This document shows positions 9,838-21,520 of a DNA stretch of 64,000 nucleotides, piece by piece. Source of the DNA: Chenopodium formosanum (lineage: Eukaryota; Streptophyta; Magnoliopsida; Caryophyllales; Amaranthaceae); assembly GCA_024500155.1 (NCBI GenBank), contig CM044868.1:36877665-36941664 (forward strand), in the 5' to 3' direction. Numbering within the stretch: the stretch's first letter is position 1; each line of letters opens with the position of its first letter. The notes beneath the pieces were generated by a model. That model was not told the DNA's origin, did no database searches, and saw only the letters and a list, made by a program, of their open reading frames with translations. The translations under genes were made by a program, and so were the position numbers.

Positions 9838-10563
9838 AGATGGCTATTTGCATCATGTCCTATCAGGCGGCTATTTGCCTTCTATCCTATCAGGCAACCA
9901 TTTTCCTCCTGTCCTCTCAGGCGACCATTTGCCTCCTGCCCCCAGGCGACTATTTGCCTCCTGTCTTATCAGGAGGCCATTTGCCTTCTGCCCTATGAAA
10001 TTTCAGGTGGCCATTTGCCTCTTGTCCTGTTAAGAGGTCATTTGCCTCCTTCCCCCAGGCGGCTATTTTCCTTACGTCCTATCAGGCTTCTATTTGCCTC
10101 CTTACCCCAGGCATCTATTTGCCTCCTGTCCTATCAGACTCCTATTTGCCTCTTGTCCTATCTGGCGGCCATTTGCCTCCTGCCTCTAAGTAGTCATTTA
10201 CCTCCTGTCCTCTCAGGCGGCCATTTGTCTCCTGCCCTTAGGCGGCTATTTGCCTCCTGTCTTATCAGGCGGTCATTTGCCTCTTGCCCTATGAAATGTC
10301 AGGTGGCCATTTTCCTCCTAACGTTTCAGGCGACCATTTGCCTCCTTCCCTCAAGCCGCTATTTGCCTCATGTCCTATCAGGCCGCCATTTGCTTCCTTC
10401 CATATGAACTGTCAAGCGATCATTTTCCCCCTATCCTATCAGGCAGCCATTTGCCTCCCGCCCAGTGAAATGTTAAGCCGTCATTCGCCTCATGTCTGGT
10501 CAAGCGGCCATTTGCCTCCTGCCCTCGGGCGGCCATTCGCCTCCTGCCTTATGGGAAATCAAA
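9838..10563 (+). repeat. Minisatellite, about 26 units of 25, 27 and 34 bp
   Basis: Tandem units of the form GGCGGCCATTTGCCTCCTG plus a tail that is CCCCCAG (25-bp units), TCCTATCAG (27-bp) or CCCTATGAAATGTCAG (34-bp). Units are diverged in sequence, and the three length classes are interspersed. Each unit holds a small dyad, AGGC...GCCT or AGGAGGC...GCCTTCT. The array lies in the 3' UTR of a Tat element, about 280 bp upstream of its polypurine tract. Overlapping open frames through it are repeat artefacts. Confidence 0.9.
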
Positions 10564-10837
10564 CGTCTCAAAAATATTCTAAGTCACCCAAAGGTTAAAT
10601 AACCACCATAGTGGGGCTAAAAGAAATGAAAGTCGTCATCTGTCTAGTTCAAGCGGCAATCATTATTATGATTGATTAACTTAGAAAATCTCATACCATT
10701 TAAGGTATCAAATTTTCCAAGTTAATCAAATCTCTCTTTTATTGAACTAGACATATGCCGACCAAAGAGCTTTTGAGCAAGCGGCAAAGCCTTGATTTAG
10801 AAAGGAGAAATTCCTCTTGAAAGAGAAATTATCCCTT
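10564..10837 (+). other. 3' UTR between minisatellite and polypurine tract
   Basis: Non-coding. It contains an inverted repeat around TTGATTAACTTAGAAAATC (10670-10690) and GATTTTCCAAGTTAATCAA (10710-10730), roughly 19-bp arms with mismatches. No gene is seen. Confidence 0.45.
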
Positions 10838-10849
10838 CCGAGGGGCTAA
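10838..10849 (+). other. Polypurine tract of the second Tat element
   Basis: CCGAGGGGCTAA directly before TGTTTAGGGT. Compare the E2 tract GTGAGGGGCAAA before TGTTTTGGGT at 28842. Confidence 0.65.
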
Positions 10850-11310
10850 TGTTTAGGGTAAAAATACCCTCTATATGTGGACCAATGCCACCTTAACACG
10901 TGTCCGCAAGCTCATCGCTTAATGAGCCAATTAAAGCATGACACGTGTCACTCAATGATAAAAGTGGTCAAAATGGGCTCTAAGCCCACAACCCTAGAAA
11001 CCGTAAAACGGTGGGAAGCCAATCTACTTTGGTTAAATAACCTAAAAGGCACATGTCCCAATGCTCTATAAATATTGATCATTTACATCAGATCAAGGGC
11101 ATCTTAATCATCCTCCAAGGGCAATGCCCCCCCAAAATTACTCTGCCTTCTCTCTACTTTCTCTCTCTAAAATACATTATTTCGGTCACTAATTTGATTG
11201 TCGAAGGAGGACCACCAGCCCCCCGGGGGTCCGTTGTTTTGCAGGTGACCAAGCCGTTCGAGTGTTGCATTGCAGATCTGTCTCCCGCGAGACGTACACG
11301 CCCACCACTC
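10850..11310 (+). mobile_element. Tat-type 3' LTR related to the E2 LTR
   Basis: Opens TGTTTAGGGTAAAAATACCC, like E2's TGTTTTGGGTAAAATTACCC. Shared order: G-box palindromes (AACACGTGTCC, GACACGTGTCAC at about 10939-10950), TATA box, a GTCGAAGGAGGACCACCAGC segment (E2: GTCGGAGGCGGAGCTCCAACC), GTTCGAGTGTTGCA and CTCCCGCGAGACGTAC (E2: CTCCCGAGGGACAAAAAC). The right end is estimated from this alignment because the terminal inverted repeat is lost. Confidence 0.65.
11067..11074 (+). promoter_or_regulatory. TATA box of the 10850 LTR
   Basis: TATAAATA, at the position matching the CCCTATAAATGGGG of the E2 LTRs. Confidence 0.6.
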
Positions 11311-11984
11311 AAGGACGTACAAAAAACCTCAAATCACATAATCTTGATAGCTCACATAAAATAATACACATATTGAATGCTTTCATCAATAAACACTTAG
11401 TCATACAACATGCTTGAACACGTCATTTAAAAAAATATGCACAAAGGAAGAAATTAAATTCTAGCCTATACGCCCTTTCTTCTCCTACCCAATCTCACCA
11501 CATGCTTGGAAAGAAATTAACACTTAATTACATACCTTAATTCCTTCGCATACCTGCACACATAATTTTTTTTTTATTTTTTTTTTAAAAAAAATCAATT
11601 TTTACTTTCGAAAATCCATTGCTCAAAACTATAAATAAAATTGGACCCCTAAAAAAGTAAATAAAATTTGTCCCTTTATTTAAAAAAAATTCAGACTAAC
11701 TTTAAATAAAATTAAAAAAAATTCCGGCCCTTATTAAAAAAAATCAAACCTATATATGTAAAATAAACATAAAATTTGGTCTTAAAAAAAAATTCAGACC
11801 TCCTTCTCTTTTAATTTTTTTTAAAAAAAATAAACGAAATTAAAATAAAATAAGTACTCTTAAAATATTTTTGAAATCATTTAAATAAGAACTTAGCCAA
11901 GCTTTTAAAACATGGGTATTTTAAAAACAAATTTTTATGCTTTAGTGGTAATTAAAATCCAATCCAAGCTCCCACATACCACTT
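11311..11984. other. AT-rich non-coding sequence
   Basis: Dominated by A- and T-runs with repeated phrases such as AAAAATTCAGAC and AAATAAAATTTG at 11640-11830. No gene, structural RNA or clean repeat boundary is seen. Confidence 0.5.
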
Positions 11985-13260
11985 TGTAATACCTTATAAA
12001 TACCCTTCTTTTATGTTATTCTTTTTACTCTAAATAAAACTCATTTTAGGAAATCTCCAAAATATTACCGCCACCGTGATAACAGCTAATAATATTTCAA
12101 AGTCACACATTGGAAGACTAACTTTCAAATTCAAATAAAATAAAGTTTAATAAAATCAAAGTCTAACCTTAAAACTAATTTACATTAAACCAATAAATTG
12201 GAAGTTGGAACCATTAAAAGCCCTTTTTAAATTCAAACTAAAATATAAACAATAATTAATATTAGTGTTAACGATTGCAAAAATAAACCAATATAATAAA
12301 TAATAAACAAAGAAACATATAACCTTCCTCGCTCAATCCCATCATGCTTGATATGCTCCTTATATATGTACTTCTCTTTATTTCAACCTCACTACTCGCC
12401 ATATAAAATGGGTCATAGTAGGGTCAATACAACGAAAACCCAACACAAACAACAAAGTACGAATCAGCAAAGGCTGAGTACATATGCACCAATAGGAATA
12501 ACAATGAAATAAATAAATAATCAAGCATGTTTGTCGTACAACACAAGTCAACTTTCCTTTGACTCATGACTCTACTTTAACTTATTGATATATTGCTTTG
12601 GATAACTCATTGAACGGATTTCCTTCCTTTTAATTATCCCATTAAATATGGAGCTTCCAATTAGGGTGCTATCCCAATTGGTACCTACTACGTCACCTTG
12701 TGATGGAATTCCTGCGCATTAATAATAAAAGAAAGTATAGCGTCCTGTACCCCTGTAGAAGCTATGCTCAAATATAAAGTCACATAATTCCCCCCATGTG
12801 TTCACACTCAAGGTGTATACATTCCAAGAGTTTTGGTGCGTATCCTCTTATACTTTATGTGATTTAACAATTTAACATGTGATGACTCCAACCAATCAAT
12901 CAAGAATAAACATAATAACATTCAACACATACTTCCAATTCATTCTTGAATTAATTAGCGAGCACATACTATTTATTTTAATTAAGGTTCCTCGCCTAAT
13001 TTTGTGCACAAAATTGGACGATTACTACCTTGGTACATAAAATGCACTATAAACTTCCTTAACTCAATCTCAACTACGTGAGTGAGTAATAAATTAACTT
13101 CTGTACTCGAACTTAACTTATGTGGGTGAGTAAATAGCTAAACTAACTTTCTTGACTCAACTCTAATAATAAATGGGTGAGAATAAAATCATGAATCATG
13201 CTCATTAAATATAATTGTAGCTCTTTTCAATAAACATATATAAGCCTTGCTTATTAATTA

Positions 13261-13675
13261 GGATAATTTGCCAATTACTACCGCAAGTTAATACCACTTT
13301 GTAAATTACTACCGCAAATTAAAAAAGTTGTGAATTACTACCACAAAAAATTTTAAGATGTTGCGATTACTACCAAACCCCCATTAAACCCAACTATGAC
13401 GTCATTATATCCCTTTAACTCGTGTTTGACCATGGTTAAGGGCTTTAACTAGCCCCCCCAAAAAAAGAAAATGGTTTAGGGATATAATGACGTCATGGTT
13501 AAGGGCTTTAACCATGGGTTAAAGTGATATAATGACGTTATAGTTGGGTTTAATGGGGTTTGGTAGTAATCGCAACATCTTAAAATTTTTTGCAGTAGTA
13601 ATTCACAACTTTTTTAATTTGCAGTAGTAATTTACAAAGTAGTATTAACTTGCAGTAGTAATTGGCAAATTTTCC
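13261..13675. mobile_element. MULE-type foldback MITE
   Basis: A 415-bp element made almost entirely of two long inverted arms of about 185 bp, starting GGATAATTTGCCAATTACTA and ending with the complement (GGCAAATTTTCC). It is flanked by a perfect 9-bp duplication TATTAATTA (13252-13260 and 13676-13684), diagnostic for Mutator-like elements. Arms repeat AATTACTACYGCAA with about 33-bp periodicity. It has no coding capacity, and read-through RNA would form a long hairpin. Confidence 0.9.
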
Positions 13676-13789
13676 TATTAATTACATGCCTTATTGATAA
13701 TGAATAATAAATAATATAAAATGATTCAACTACTTTCAACTTGTATCAAACTCATAATAATTATTCTAATATATTCACATGCTTACATA

Positions 13790-14048
13790 CTCCCTCCGTT
13801 TTTAAATACTTGCTCCATTTCTCTTGGGAACGAATGTCGATGCTAATCTTTGATCAATAATATCTTTAATTATCAATAAGTATAAATTCTAAAAATTGAA
13901 AATTAAAAATCTTTTCACTGAGACGATTTCAACAAGTACCCAGAAGACTATATTTTTACTTATGTATAAATCACAAACATTAGTCAAAATAGGATGAATA
14001 AATAGTGTAAAAAATAGAAATGGAGCAAGTATTTAAAAACGGAGGGAG
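13790..14048. mobile_element. Stowaway MITE (Tc1/mariner-type)
   Basis: Terminal inverted repeat CTCCCTCCGTTTTTAAATAC followed by TTGCTCCATTT, with its complement at the other end (AAATGGAGCAAGTATTTAAA then AACGGAGGGAG). TA duplication on both sides (13788-13789, 14049-14050). 259 bp, AT-rich interior, no ORF. Confidence 0.95.
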
Positions 14049-14627
14049 TATAAGACATGGGTAACCAATCAACTAATTCAAGTATCACAACACAACTTAA
14101 CATGATACTAATCTCATACTTGATACCAATTTAACTTCCTAGCATGGTACTACGCACAATTAAAATATCATATGCGCATACGTACCCCAACTCGTCTTTC
14201 CAACTAGCCACAATGTTAGAAATAATCAAACTTAAAGTCTTCTACAATACTAAATATATAAACACAATTACTCTCTTGATTACACAATTTCTAGCAACTT
14301 TTAAATACTTTAAAACCTCTCTAACATTCTAAAATTTTGGTTTAAAACCTTTATACTCTTTCTTTAATTAAGTGGGTAATTAAAACATTAAAGTAGAAAC
14401 TTATTTATAATGATTATATAAAATTTACAACATACTTTTTAAGCTTTAAACCACTCAAATAAATCTGAAATTAAAATTATATTAGAACCAATTAAAACCT
14501 TATCTACTTTTGGGTATTCAACCCCTTTTTATTAAAACACAAAAGTAAGTAGTTACAATTAAATTTTAGCAACTTAAACTAATTAGAAACTCCTTTAAAA
14601 CTTCATTAAAATACACTTTTATGCTTT

Positions 14628-15016
14628 GGGCGTGTTCGACGCCAGCTTTTGGGTAGCTTTTAGTGGTTTGACCAAGTCAAACCACTACTTAACAAAAAAT
14701 GTGAGTGTTTGGCAAAGTAGTGGTTAGGGTAGCTTTTAGTGGTGGAGGTAGCTTTTATGAAAAGTTAGATAAATTAGCTTTTAGAATTAGAGGTAGCTTT
14801 TGATGTAGCTGTTGAAAATTTAATCTATAGTTTTAAAAATAAAATATTGATTTTTATATGTAATAGCTAGTAAACCGCTACTTTACCGAACACTCATACC
14901 TAAATTATTTATCTTCACAATTAACAGCTTGTTGACAGCTAGTAGTTACCTACACAGCTAACAGCTACCTCCACAGCTTCAACTACCTTCACAGCTATAT
15001 TTTGCAAAACACGCCC
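14628..15016. mobile_element. TIR MITE, family uncertain
   Basis: Ends GGGCGTGTTCGACGCCAGCT and (complement) GGGCGTGTTTTGCAAAATAT. The subterminal regions carry repeated TAGCTTTT / ACAGCTA motifs in opposite orientation. No clean target duplication could be fixed, so it may be hAT- or PIF/Harbinger-derived. Confidence 0.65.
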
Positions 15017-15198
15017 TTAATTAATCAAAGGAATCATTAAATATACAAAAGCCCCAAATTAATACGTATAAGAACCCCAAAAATCAACACTTTAGTAATT
15101 AAAACCCTAACTTTTTAATACTTTATAAAATCATAATTTAAAACCATTTAAAATTTGAAATTTATACTCTTTAGCTGTAAAAACACAATTATACCATA

Positions 15199-15705
15199 TG
15201 TTTTGGGTAAAATTACCCCGCCACGTGGTCCAATGAGAGCAGGACATGTGTCCACCCTATATTGGCCAATATTGGGCCACTTACAAAATGACACGTGGAA
15301 CCCACTGTCACTAAAAGGATTGACGGCCTTCAAAGGCCCAATTTCCAAAGAGCCGCCAAAAGTGCGGGCAGCCCACCAAATCTAGGTCAAATGACCTACG
15401 TAAGGGCACACTTATCCAGAATAACCCTATAAATGGGGAGATTTCCCCATTTGTGGGACAGATTGAATTTATTACAATATCACTGACATTCTCTTACATA
15501 AGATAAACCTCCTGATCTCGGAATCCGAGAAGATCTCACCTTTATCTTTTTTCGCACTTTTTACTCACTCCAACACGTTCTAACTTGATCGTCGGAGGCG
15601 GAGCTCCAACCACCCGGAGTCTCCGTTATTTGTCAAGTACAAGTGCTCCTCAACTAGCTAGACTTCGAGTTGTAACTCTCCCGAGGGACAAAAACACCCA
15701 AAATA
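15199..15705 (+). repeat. E2 5' LTR
   Basis: 507 bp. U3 is rich in ACGT-core palindromes: GCCACGTGG at about 15221, ACATGTGTCC at about 15244, GACACGTGGAACCC at about 15290. It has a TATA box and an R/U5 including GATCTCGGAATCCGAGAAGATC. The terminal CA is changed to TA. Confidence 0.9.
15428..15434 (+). promoter_or_regulatory. TATA box of E2 5' LTR
   Basis: TATAAAT within CCCTATAAATGGGG; the 3' LTR has CCCTATAAATAGGG at the same place. It would start the genomic RNA. Confidence 0.7.
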
Positions 15706-15707
15706 TT

Positions 15708-15725
15708 TGGCGCCGTCTGTGGGGA
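15708..15725 (+). other. Primer binding site of E2
   Basis: TGGCGCCGTCTGTGGGGA two bases after the LTR end. TGGCGCC at a gypsy LTR edge is the usual start of a tRNA-Asp-type primer site; the downstream bases differ from the commonest form, so the exact tRNA is uncertain. Confidence 0.8.
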
Positions 15726-15738
15726 GAGTACCTCAAGG

Positions 15739-17656
15739 GTGGTTCAAGAGTCTGTACCACCTCCTGAACGTCCGGTGGACCAGCCGGAGGTCTTTACTGA
15801 CCAAGAGGTTGATGATCCTCAAGTTGAAACCTACATTGCCAAAGATGGCTCCCTGATCACTAAACGCATCCGTCCTAGAGACACTCAGAAACGGGGCGAG
15901 AGCCAGGCGAGTACAAGCCGACCCCCTGGTCAGCCGGACAGGGAAACCCATACGGCAAGCGGATCCACCCCAGTAACCCGGGACGAACTCATAAAGTTCA
16001 TGACTAGTTTCAAGGGTGAAATTAAGGATCTGATCACCAAACTTAAGGCTGGCCCAAGCAAGGGTCAGTCGGCAAAGAAGACTCCCCAGGGGAGGAAAAA
16101 GTCAGTCAAGGACAGGCAGACGACTCCGCATCCAAAGGACAAGGCAGCCGGGACCCTCGACTGGTCCAAGATTCTTCTGCCCCAGAAGAACACAAGAAAT
16201 CCCCGCCAGATTGAACAGCCGGAGGGAAACAAAAAATCAACTCTTGATGCTTGGGAAATCATTACCCGTAGACAGAGTCAAAAGTTGTCTGAGTCAGCCT
16301 CTATATCGAGCTTTCTAGACAGCTTCAAAAATACATCCGCAGGGAATATTCAATCCTTACATGAGAGCCATACAGGCGGTAATACCGTCCACTCTGGCCA
16401 TCAGATGGTTGGGAATGCTCCGTACGTACTTCCTGTAGTCTACGGTCCGTATTCTCCTCACTTTATGCAGCCGACCTTCTTTGGGGGACAGGCGGCATTT
16501 AACGTCCTACCTTTGGATTGGCAACTCCGACTGCTCAAACTTGGTGAACAAACTATTGCATTCACCAAGGAGATAACCGAAACCGCACAGCCGGCCAAGG
16601 TTAAAAATATTTTGGTAGGTGCTTATGATGGCACCACCAACCCCAAGGATCACCTCATGGCCTACTCTAACCTCATGCACATGCAGGGGTTGGAGGATGC
16701 TATTTGGTGCCAATGCTTCCCGGCTACATTGAAGGGCATTGCCCAATAATGGTTTGGCAACTTGCCAGCCGGCTGCATTGACAACTTCAGGAAGCTTGTC
16801 TTCCAGTTTACTTCCAACTTCTCAATGAACATCCCTGCCAAGTAAACTAGTCTCGATCTGAGCACCATCCGGCAGGGAGATAAGGAGGGGCTTCACTCCT
16901 ACGTCAGGCGGTTCAACCTGGTAAGAATCCAAATCCAGGGGCTGTTTGATGAGGTAGCATATACAGACTTCTTTAAGGGTCTGAAGGACGGGTCAACCTT
17001 TAAGTTTGACCTTGTCCGAAATAAGGTTTTTACCCTTCAAGAGGCGTTGATAGAGGCGGAAAGCTTTATTCAAGCAACCGACCTCTACTCGTCCAACCAT
17101 CAGTCAGCCTCAAAGAGGTCCGACAAACAAAAAGAGAGTCAGTTTGCTCAGCCGGCTCAGAAAGCTGAAGAGAGCAAAAAGAGAAAAGAATTTTGGCGGT
17201 TTAGGAACCTAATCAGCCGTCAAAAAAAAAAAAGAATCCAAACCATATATTTTGCAGTATGAATTCAATAAAGACTGCTACACCATCTTTTCAGAGGTGA
17301 AGGATCGGCTAACCATTGAGAAGCCGAATCCTATGAAGAGTTCCGTTCAGTCGCGGAACAAAAATAAATTTTGTCACTTCCATTGGGAGGTGGGCCATGA
17401 CACCAACGACAGTTATAGCCTCAAGCAGACGTTGGACCATCTGGCGGACAAAGGCTTCCTGAAGTCCTATGTTCTGAAGTCCAAAGCGACTTCTAAGATG
17501 AATCCGGGGCAGTCGTCAAAAACTGTCCAACCTACTAGTAGCTCGAATACCGACAAGGATCCGGTCTACACCATAACAGGTGGATTCGCGAGTGGCGGCC
17601 TAACCATCCGGGGGCACCAAGGATCATTTGAAAAGGATTATACATTTGGTCGATGA
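15739..17656 (+). pseudogene. E2 gag, broken
   Basis: Capsid/nucleocapsid polyprotein. The first open part (336 codons) has a charged, proline-rich N-terminus, a QPAKVKNILVGAYDGTTNPK segment and DAIWCQCFPATLKGIAQ, the retrotransposon gag (capsid) signature. A TAA at 16747-16749 interrupts it and the frame goes on with WFGNLPAGCIDNF, a second stop, then LHSYVRRFNLVRIQIQGL and FFKGLKDGSTFKFDLV. A run of A at 17222-17232 shifts the frame. From 17252 comes the nucleocapsid, where FCHFHWEVGHDTNDSYSLK is a degenerate C..H....GH....C knuckle whose last cysteine is serine. It ends at 17656. It would pack RNA into cytoplasmic particles, but this copy cannot make a full protein. Confidence 0.9.
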
Positions 17657-18191
17657 TGGACAGGCGTCCTCTAGTGGAACATTCCCAGACGTCCTCGTTA
17701 CTGAAAAGGATCAGGGCAAAGCTCGCCGACCGCACAATGACCTAGTTGTCATCGAATGCAAGGTCGCCTACTAGCTGGTTGGTCAGATCCTCATCGACAC
17801 AGGTAGCTCCTCTGATCTTATCAGCTACAAGTGTTTATCACGGCTAAATTAATTGCGGGATGGCTTGCGCGACGTCTCCCATCCACTAGTTGGCTTTGAG
17901 GGCGGGGTCGTGCACCAAGTCGAACAAATTAACATACCCATCCGGCTAGGAGAAAAGGGCCAAGGGCGACACATGGTCGTCTGTTTTTTGGTGGTTAAAG
18001 AGTTAACCGCCTACAACATCATTCTTGGCCGACCCACACTCAACGAGTGCAAGGCCGTCATCATCCTAGCCCTCATGCTTCTCAAGTACAAAAGGGATGA
18101 TGGCACTATTAGCTCCCTCAATGGGGACCAAAAGAAAGCCAGGGAGTGCTATCTCTCAGACGTAAAGCTGACTGCTGCTGTAGCCGGTTAG
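17657..18191 (+). pseudogene. E2 aspartic protease, broken
   Basis: Retropepsin-type protease region of pol. ILIDTGSSSDLISYKCL at about 17795-17835 carries the catalytic DTGSS. YNIILGRPTLNECKAV at about 18010-18060 is the hallmark downstream strand (ILGRP). The frame is cut by TAG (17773), TAA (17850) and TAG near 18189. The enzyme would cut the gag-pol polyprotein. It shares its frame with the RT that follows. Confidence 0.85.
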
Positions 18192-19840
18192 CTGAAGGAG
18201 CCAATAGACCTTGACGATTTCAAGGACCCTGATTCACCCCATCCAGCGGCCGCAAAGAAGAGAAAAACTAAAAAGATTGTGGATGTGAAGAAGGAGAAGA
18301 AATATAAATCACTAACCGGGGAACGGTCAGATGATCTCCGTCCCAAGCCGGCTGGAGAGCACGTTGATATTCCTCTGGACGACAGTCGTCCAGAGCAAAA
18401 TGTTAAGGTGGGGACGGCTGCTTTTGAAAGGTTAGGTGCAGACCTGCACCACCTGTTGAAAGAATTCAAAGACATTTTTGCCTTTGAAGTGGAAGAGATG
18501 TCAGGCATTAGCCCGGATCTTGCCGTCCACAAGCTCACCGTGGACCAAAAAAAAAAGCTCATTCTGCAAAAGAAAATAAACCACGACAAGGAAAGAAGTC
18601 ATGCGGCAGCTGGCAATGTTAAAAAGCTGATGGACGTTGGGTTCATTCGGCAATGTAACTTCCCTGATTGGGTGGCAAATGTTGTGCCTGTAATGAAGGC
18701 GAATGGAACCTAGCGTATGTGTGTTGACTACACAGATCTCAACAAGGCATGTCCAAAGGACAGTTATCCGCTCCCAAAGATCGACAGTCTAGTCTACTCT
18801 ATAGCCGATCATGCCCTGATGAGTTTTATGGATGACTACTCTAGCTTCCATCAGATACCCCTATGGAAAAAAGATTAAGAGAAGACGACCTTCGTCACTG
18901 ATCAGGGGTTGTTTTGTTATACTGTGATGCCGTTTGGGTTGAAAAATGTGCCTGCTACTTTCCAGCAAATGATTAATATAGTTTTCATTAATCAAATTGG
19001 AAGGAACGTAGAGGCGTACATTGATGATATGATAGTCATATCTAAACTCCAGACGGATCATCTTGCTGATCTCCGAGAAATATTCACCACACTCAGGCGG
19101 CATAAGGTGATGTTAAATCCCAAGAAATGTGTCTTTGGTGTTGAGTCTGGGAAGTTTCTCGAATTCCCGATTGATCAAAGAGGGATAGAGGCTAAACCCG
19201 AAAAGATACAGGCGGTCATTGACATGAAGTCACCCCGCACTATCAAGAAAGTTCAAAAGCTCACTGGTTGTCTGGCAGCATTGGGATGATTTCTTAGGCG
19301 GTCAAGTAATAAATGCTTATACTTCTTCCAAGCAATTAGGAAAAAGACTCGGTTTAAATGGGGGAATGATGCTGAGGCGACCTTTCGGAAATTGAAAGAA
19401 CATTTACACTCCTTGCCAAGGATTGTTAGCCCTCAGCCAAAGGAGACGCTCTTTATGTACTTAGCCGTCTCATACCATGCCCTCAGTGCCGTCCTCCTTA
19501 CTAAAAAAGATGGCATCCAGCTCCCGGTCTATTTCATAAGCTATGTGCTACGAAATGCTGAACTCCGGTACCCCATGGTTGAAAAGTTTGGCCTTACAAT
19601 TTACATGACTATCAAGAAGTTGAAACCATACTTCTTGGCTCATCCGGTGGTGATCTATACAGATCAACCCCTCAAGCGGCCAATGACAACCCTGGACTCA
19701 TCCGGCAAAATACTTAAATGGGCTATTGAAATGCAGAGTCTTGAAATATCCTACGAACCGAGAAAGGCATTGAAGGGTAAGGCATTTTCCAACTTCATTG
19801 TCGAAATGACAAGGCCGGTTGCTCCTGATAACCTTGATCA
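18192..19840 (+). pseudogene. E2 reverse transcriptase and first RNase H, broken
   Basis: RT region of pol. Visible in order: RLGADLHHLLKEFKDIFAF (start of the RT region), VGFIRQCNFPDWVANVV, RMCVDYTDLNKACPKDSYPL, YTVMPFGLKNVPATFQQMI, AYIDDMIVISK (catalytic YIDD at about 19018), then LTGCLAAL and the first RNase H with LAVSYHALSAVLL, ELRYPMVEK and HPVVIYTDQPLKR. Stops at 18714 (TAG where TGG is usual), 18876 (TAA) and 19287 (TGA where CGA is usual) break it. It would copy genomic RNA into DNA inside gag particles. Confidence 0.93.
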
Positions 19841-20283
19841 GGTTTGGAAGGTGCATGTAGACGATAGTTATACTATGAACGGCTGTGGTGCAGGCATAAT
19901 CTGTGAATCCCCGAAAGGGGACAAATACGAGTATACATTACAGTTCAAGTTCCAGGCCTCAAGCGATGAGGCGGAATACGAAGCCCTGCTAGCCGGTATC
20001 CGCATGTGTAAGGCGGCAGGGGCAACAAAAATTAACGCCTGTTCAGACTCTCAGTTGGTCGTTAGCTAATACCATGGTGAGTTTGAAGCCACCCATCCGG
20101 CTATGATCAAGTATCTAGAGGCCGTCAAGGCTGAAGCGGGGACACTTGAAGAATTCCATCTAACCCAAGTGCCCCGGTCCAAAAATAATCAGGCGGATGC
20201 TCTGTCAAAGTTAGCATCCTCCGCCTCCTGTGATACGCCTCAGACCGTCTTCTGGGAAATAATGGAAAAACAACGCATATGAT
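19841..20283 (+). pseudogene. E2 second (archaeal-like) RNase H, broken
   Basis: A further RNase H between the first RNase H and integrase, as in Tat-lineage elements. WKVHVDDSYTMNGCGAGIIC keeps the first acidic residue, with the usual VDGSS motif changed to VDDSY. SSDEAEYEALLAGIRMCKAA holds the glutamate, and NACSDSQLVV the later aspartate. A TAA at about 20067 and a double stop near 20280 end the frame; the tail SKNNQADALSKLASSA is the common end of this domain. Confidence 0.85.
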
Positions 20284-21520
20284 GACGAGCCCATTGGAAC
20301 TTTGGACCTAAGCTCTACTTGGATGGATGGCATCCGGGCGTATCTAACAGACGACACGCTCCCTGATTCATCTCAGGAGGCGACCGTGCTGAAAAAGCAT
20401 GCAGCAAACTTCAAGATCAGAGAAGGAGAACTCTTCAAGGCGGGTTTTTTGAAACCCTTATTGAAGTGTGTTACCCCGAAAAAAAGGGAAAGAGGTTCTC
20501 GAAGAGCTGCATGCGAAATACTGCGCCTCCCACTCAGGCATTATTTCTGGCCTACCCTGGAGTTGGACGCAATGGAAATGGTCAAAATATGCGACAAGTG
20601 TAAAAATTTTAGGAAGATAATCCATCGTCCGGCTATTGACCTAACGGCAATCCACAACCCAGTCCCATTTTCTAAGTAAGTCATGGACATTCTAGGTCCG
20701 TATACGCCTGCACCAGGTGGAAAACGCTATATTCTGGTAACTGTGGGTTATTTCACCAAGTGGGTGGAAGCAGAGGCGGTCAAATGCATCAAGACAAAAG
20801 ATTTCATCTCCTTCGTCTGGAAGAACATTATCACACAGTTCGGGGTACCTATCTATGGTATTTGATAATGGACCTCAATTTGAGACGCATCAGCTTAAGA
20901 ATTGGTTGAGAGATCAAGGGATCTCAAATTATTTTGCATTTGTCGGCCGACCCCAAGCAAACAGCCAGGTAGAAGCCTTCAACAAACTCATCTCATACGG
21001 CATTAAAAAAAAAATTGAAAGAGCTAGAGGTTAATGGGCTGAGGAATTGATTCATATCCTATGGGCCATCCGGACAACTGCAAAGGCGGAAATAGGCGAA
21101 ACCCCATTTCTCATGGTATACGGTGCTGAAGCCGTCTTGCCTTTCGAGCATTATGAGCCGACTCTTCGAATCATGCTTTACGATGAAGAGGCAAACTAGG
21201 AGGCCATGCACCTAGCATTGGACTCACTCCCAGAACGCGGGGGAAATGCCACCTTACGTCATGAGATTTACCGTCTGAGAATGACTCGTGCCCACAACAA
21301 GAAAGTACACAAGCGCCCTTTCAAAATTAGGGACTTTGTGTTATGCAAAATGGAGGCAACCAGTAGGGGGAACGAGCTTGGAAAGTTGACTTCTAATTGG
21401 GAAGGCCCCTACCGGATCTATGAAGAAGTTAGAAACGGCACCTACCGCCTGGAGAGCCCAGACGGTAGGCGGCTGCCCAGAACTTGGAATGTAGACAATC
21501 TTAAAAAGTACTACTTATAA
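20284..21520 (+). pseudogene. E2 integrase, broken
   Basis: Zinc-binding end: HYFWPTLELDAMEMVKICDK, the H...C..C part of an HHCC finger, at about 20540-20600. Core: MDILGPYTPAPGGKRYILVT (first D) at 20683, then VFDNGPQFE (second D) at about 20860 and QANSQVEAFNKL (E) at about 20955. C-terminus: RPFKIRDFVL and NWEGPYRIYEEV with the GPY motif, ending with a natural stop at 21518-21520. A stop at about 20677, a frame change near 20862 and stops near 21032 and 21197 disable it. It joins the cDNA to host DNA. Confidence 0.92.

Noticed and set aside
9813..10598. Four overlapping + strand open frames with repeated CLLSYQATICLL or HLPPVLSG peptides
   Set aside because: Minisatellite whose units lack stops in more than one frame; no gene signals.
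18188..18589. 133-codon minus open frame
   Set aside because: Shadow of the E2 RT region; the + strand frame has clear pol motifs.
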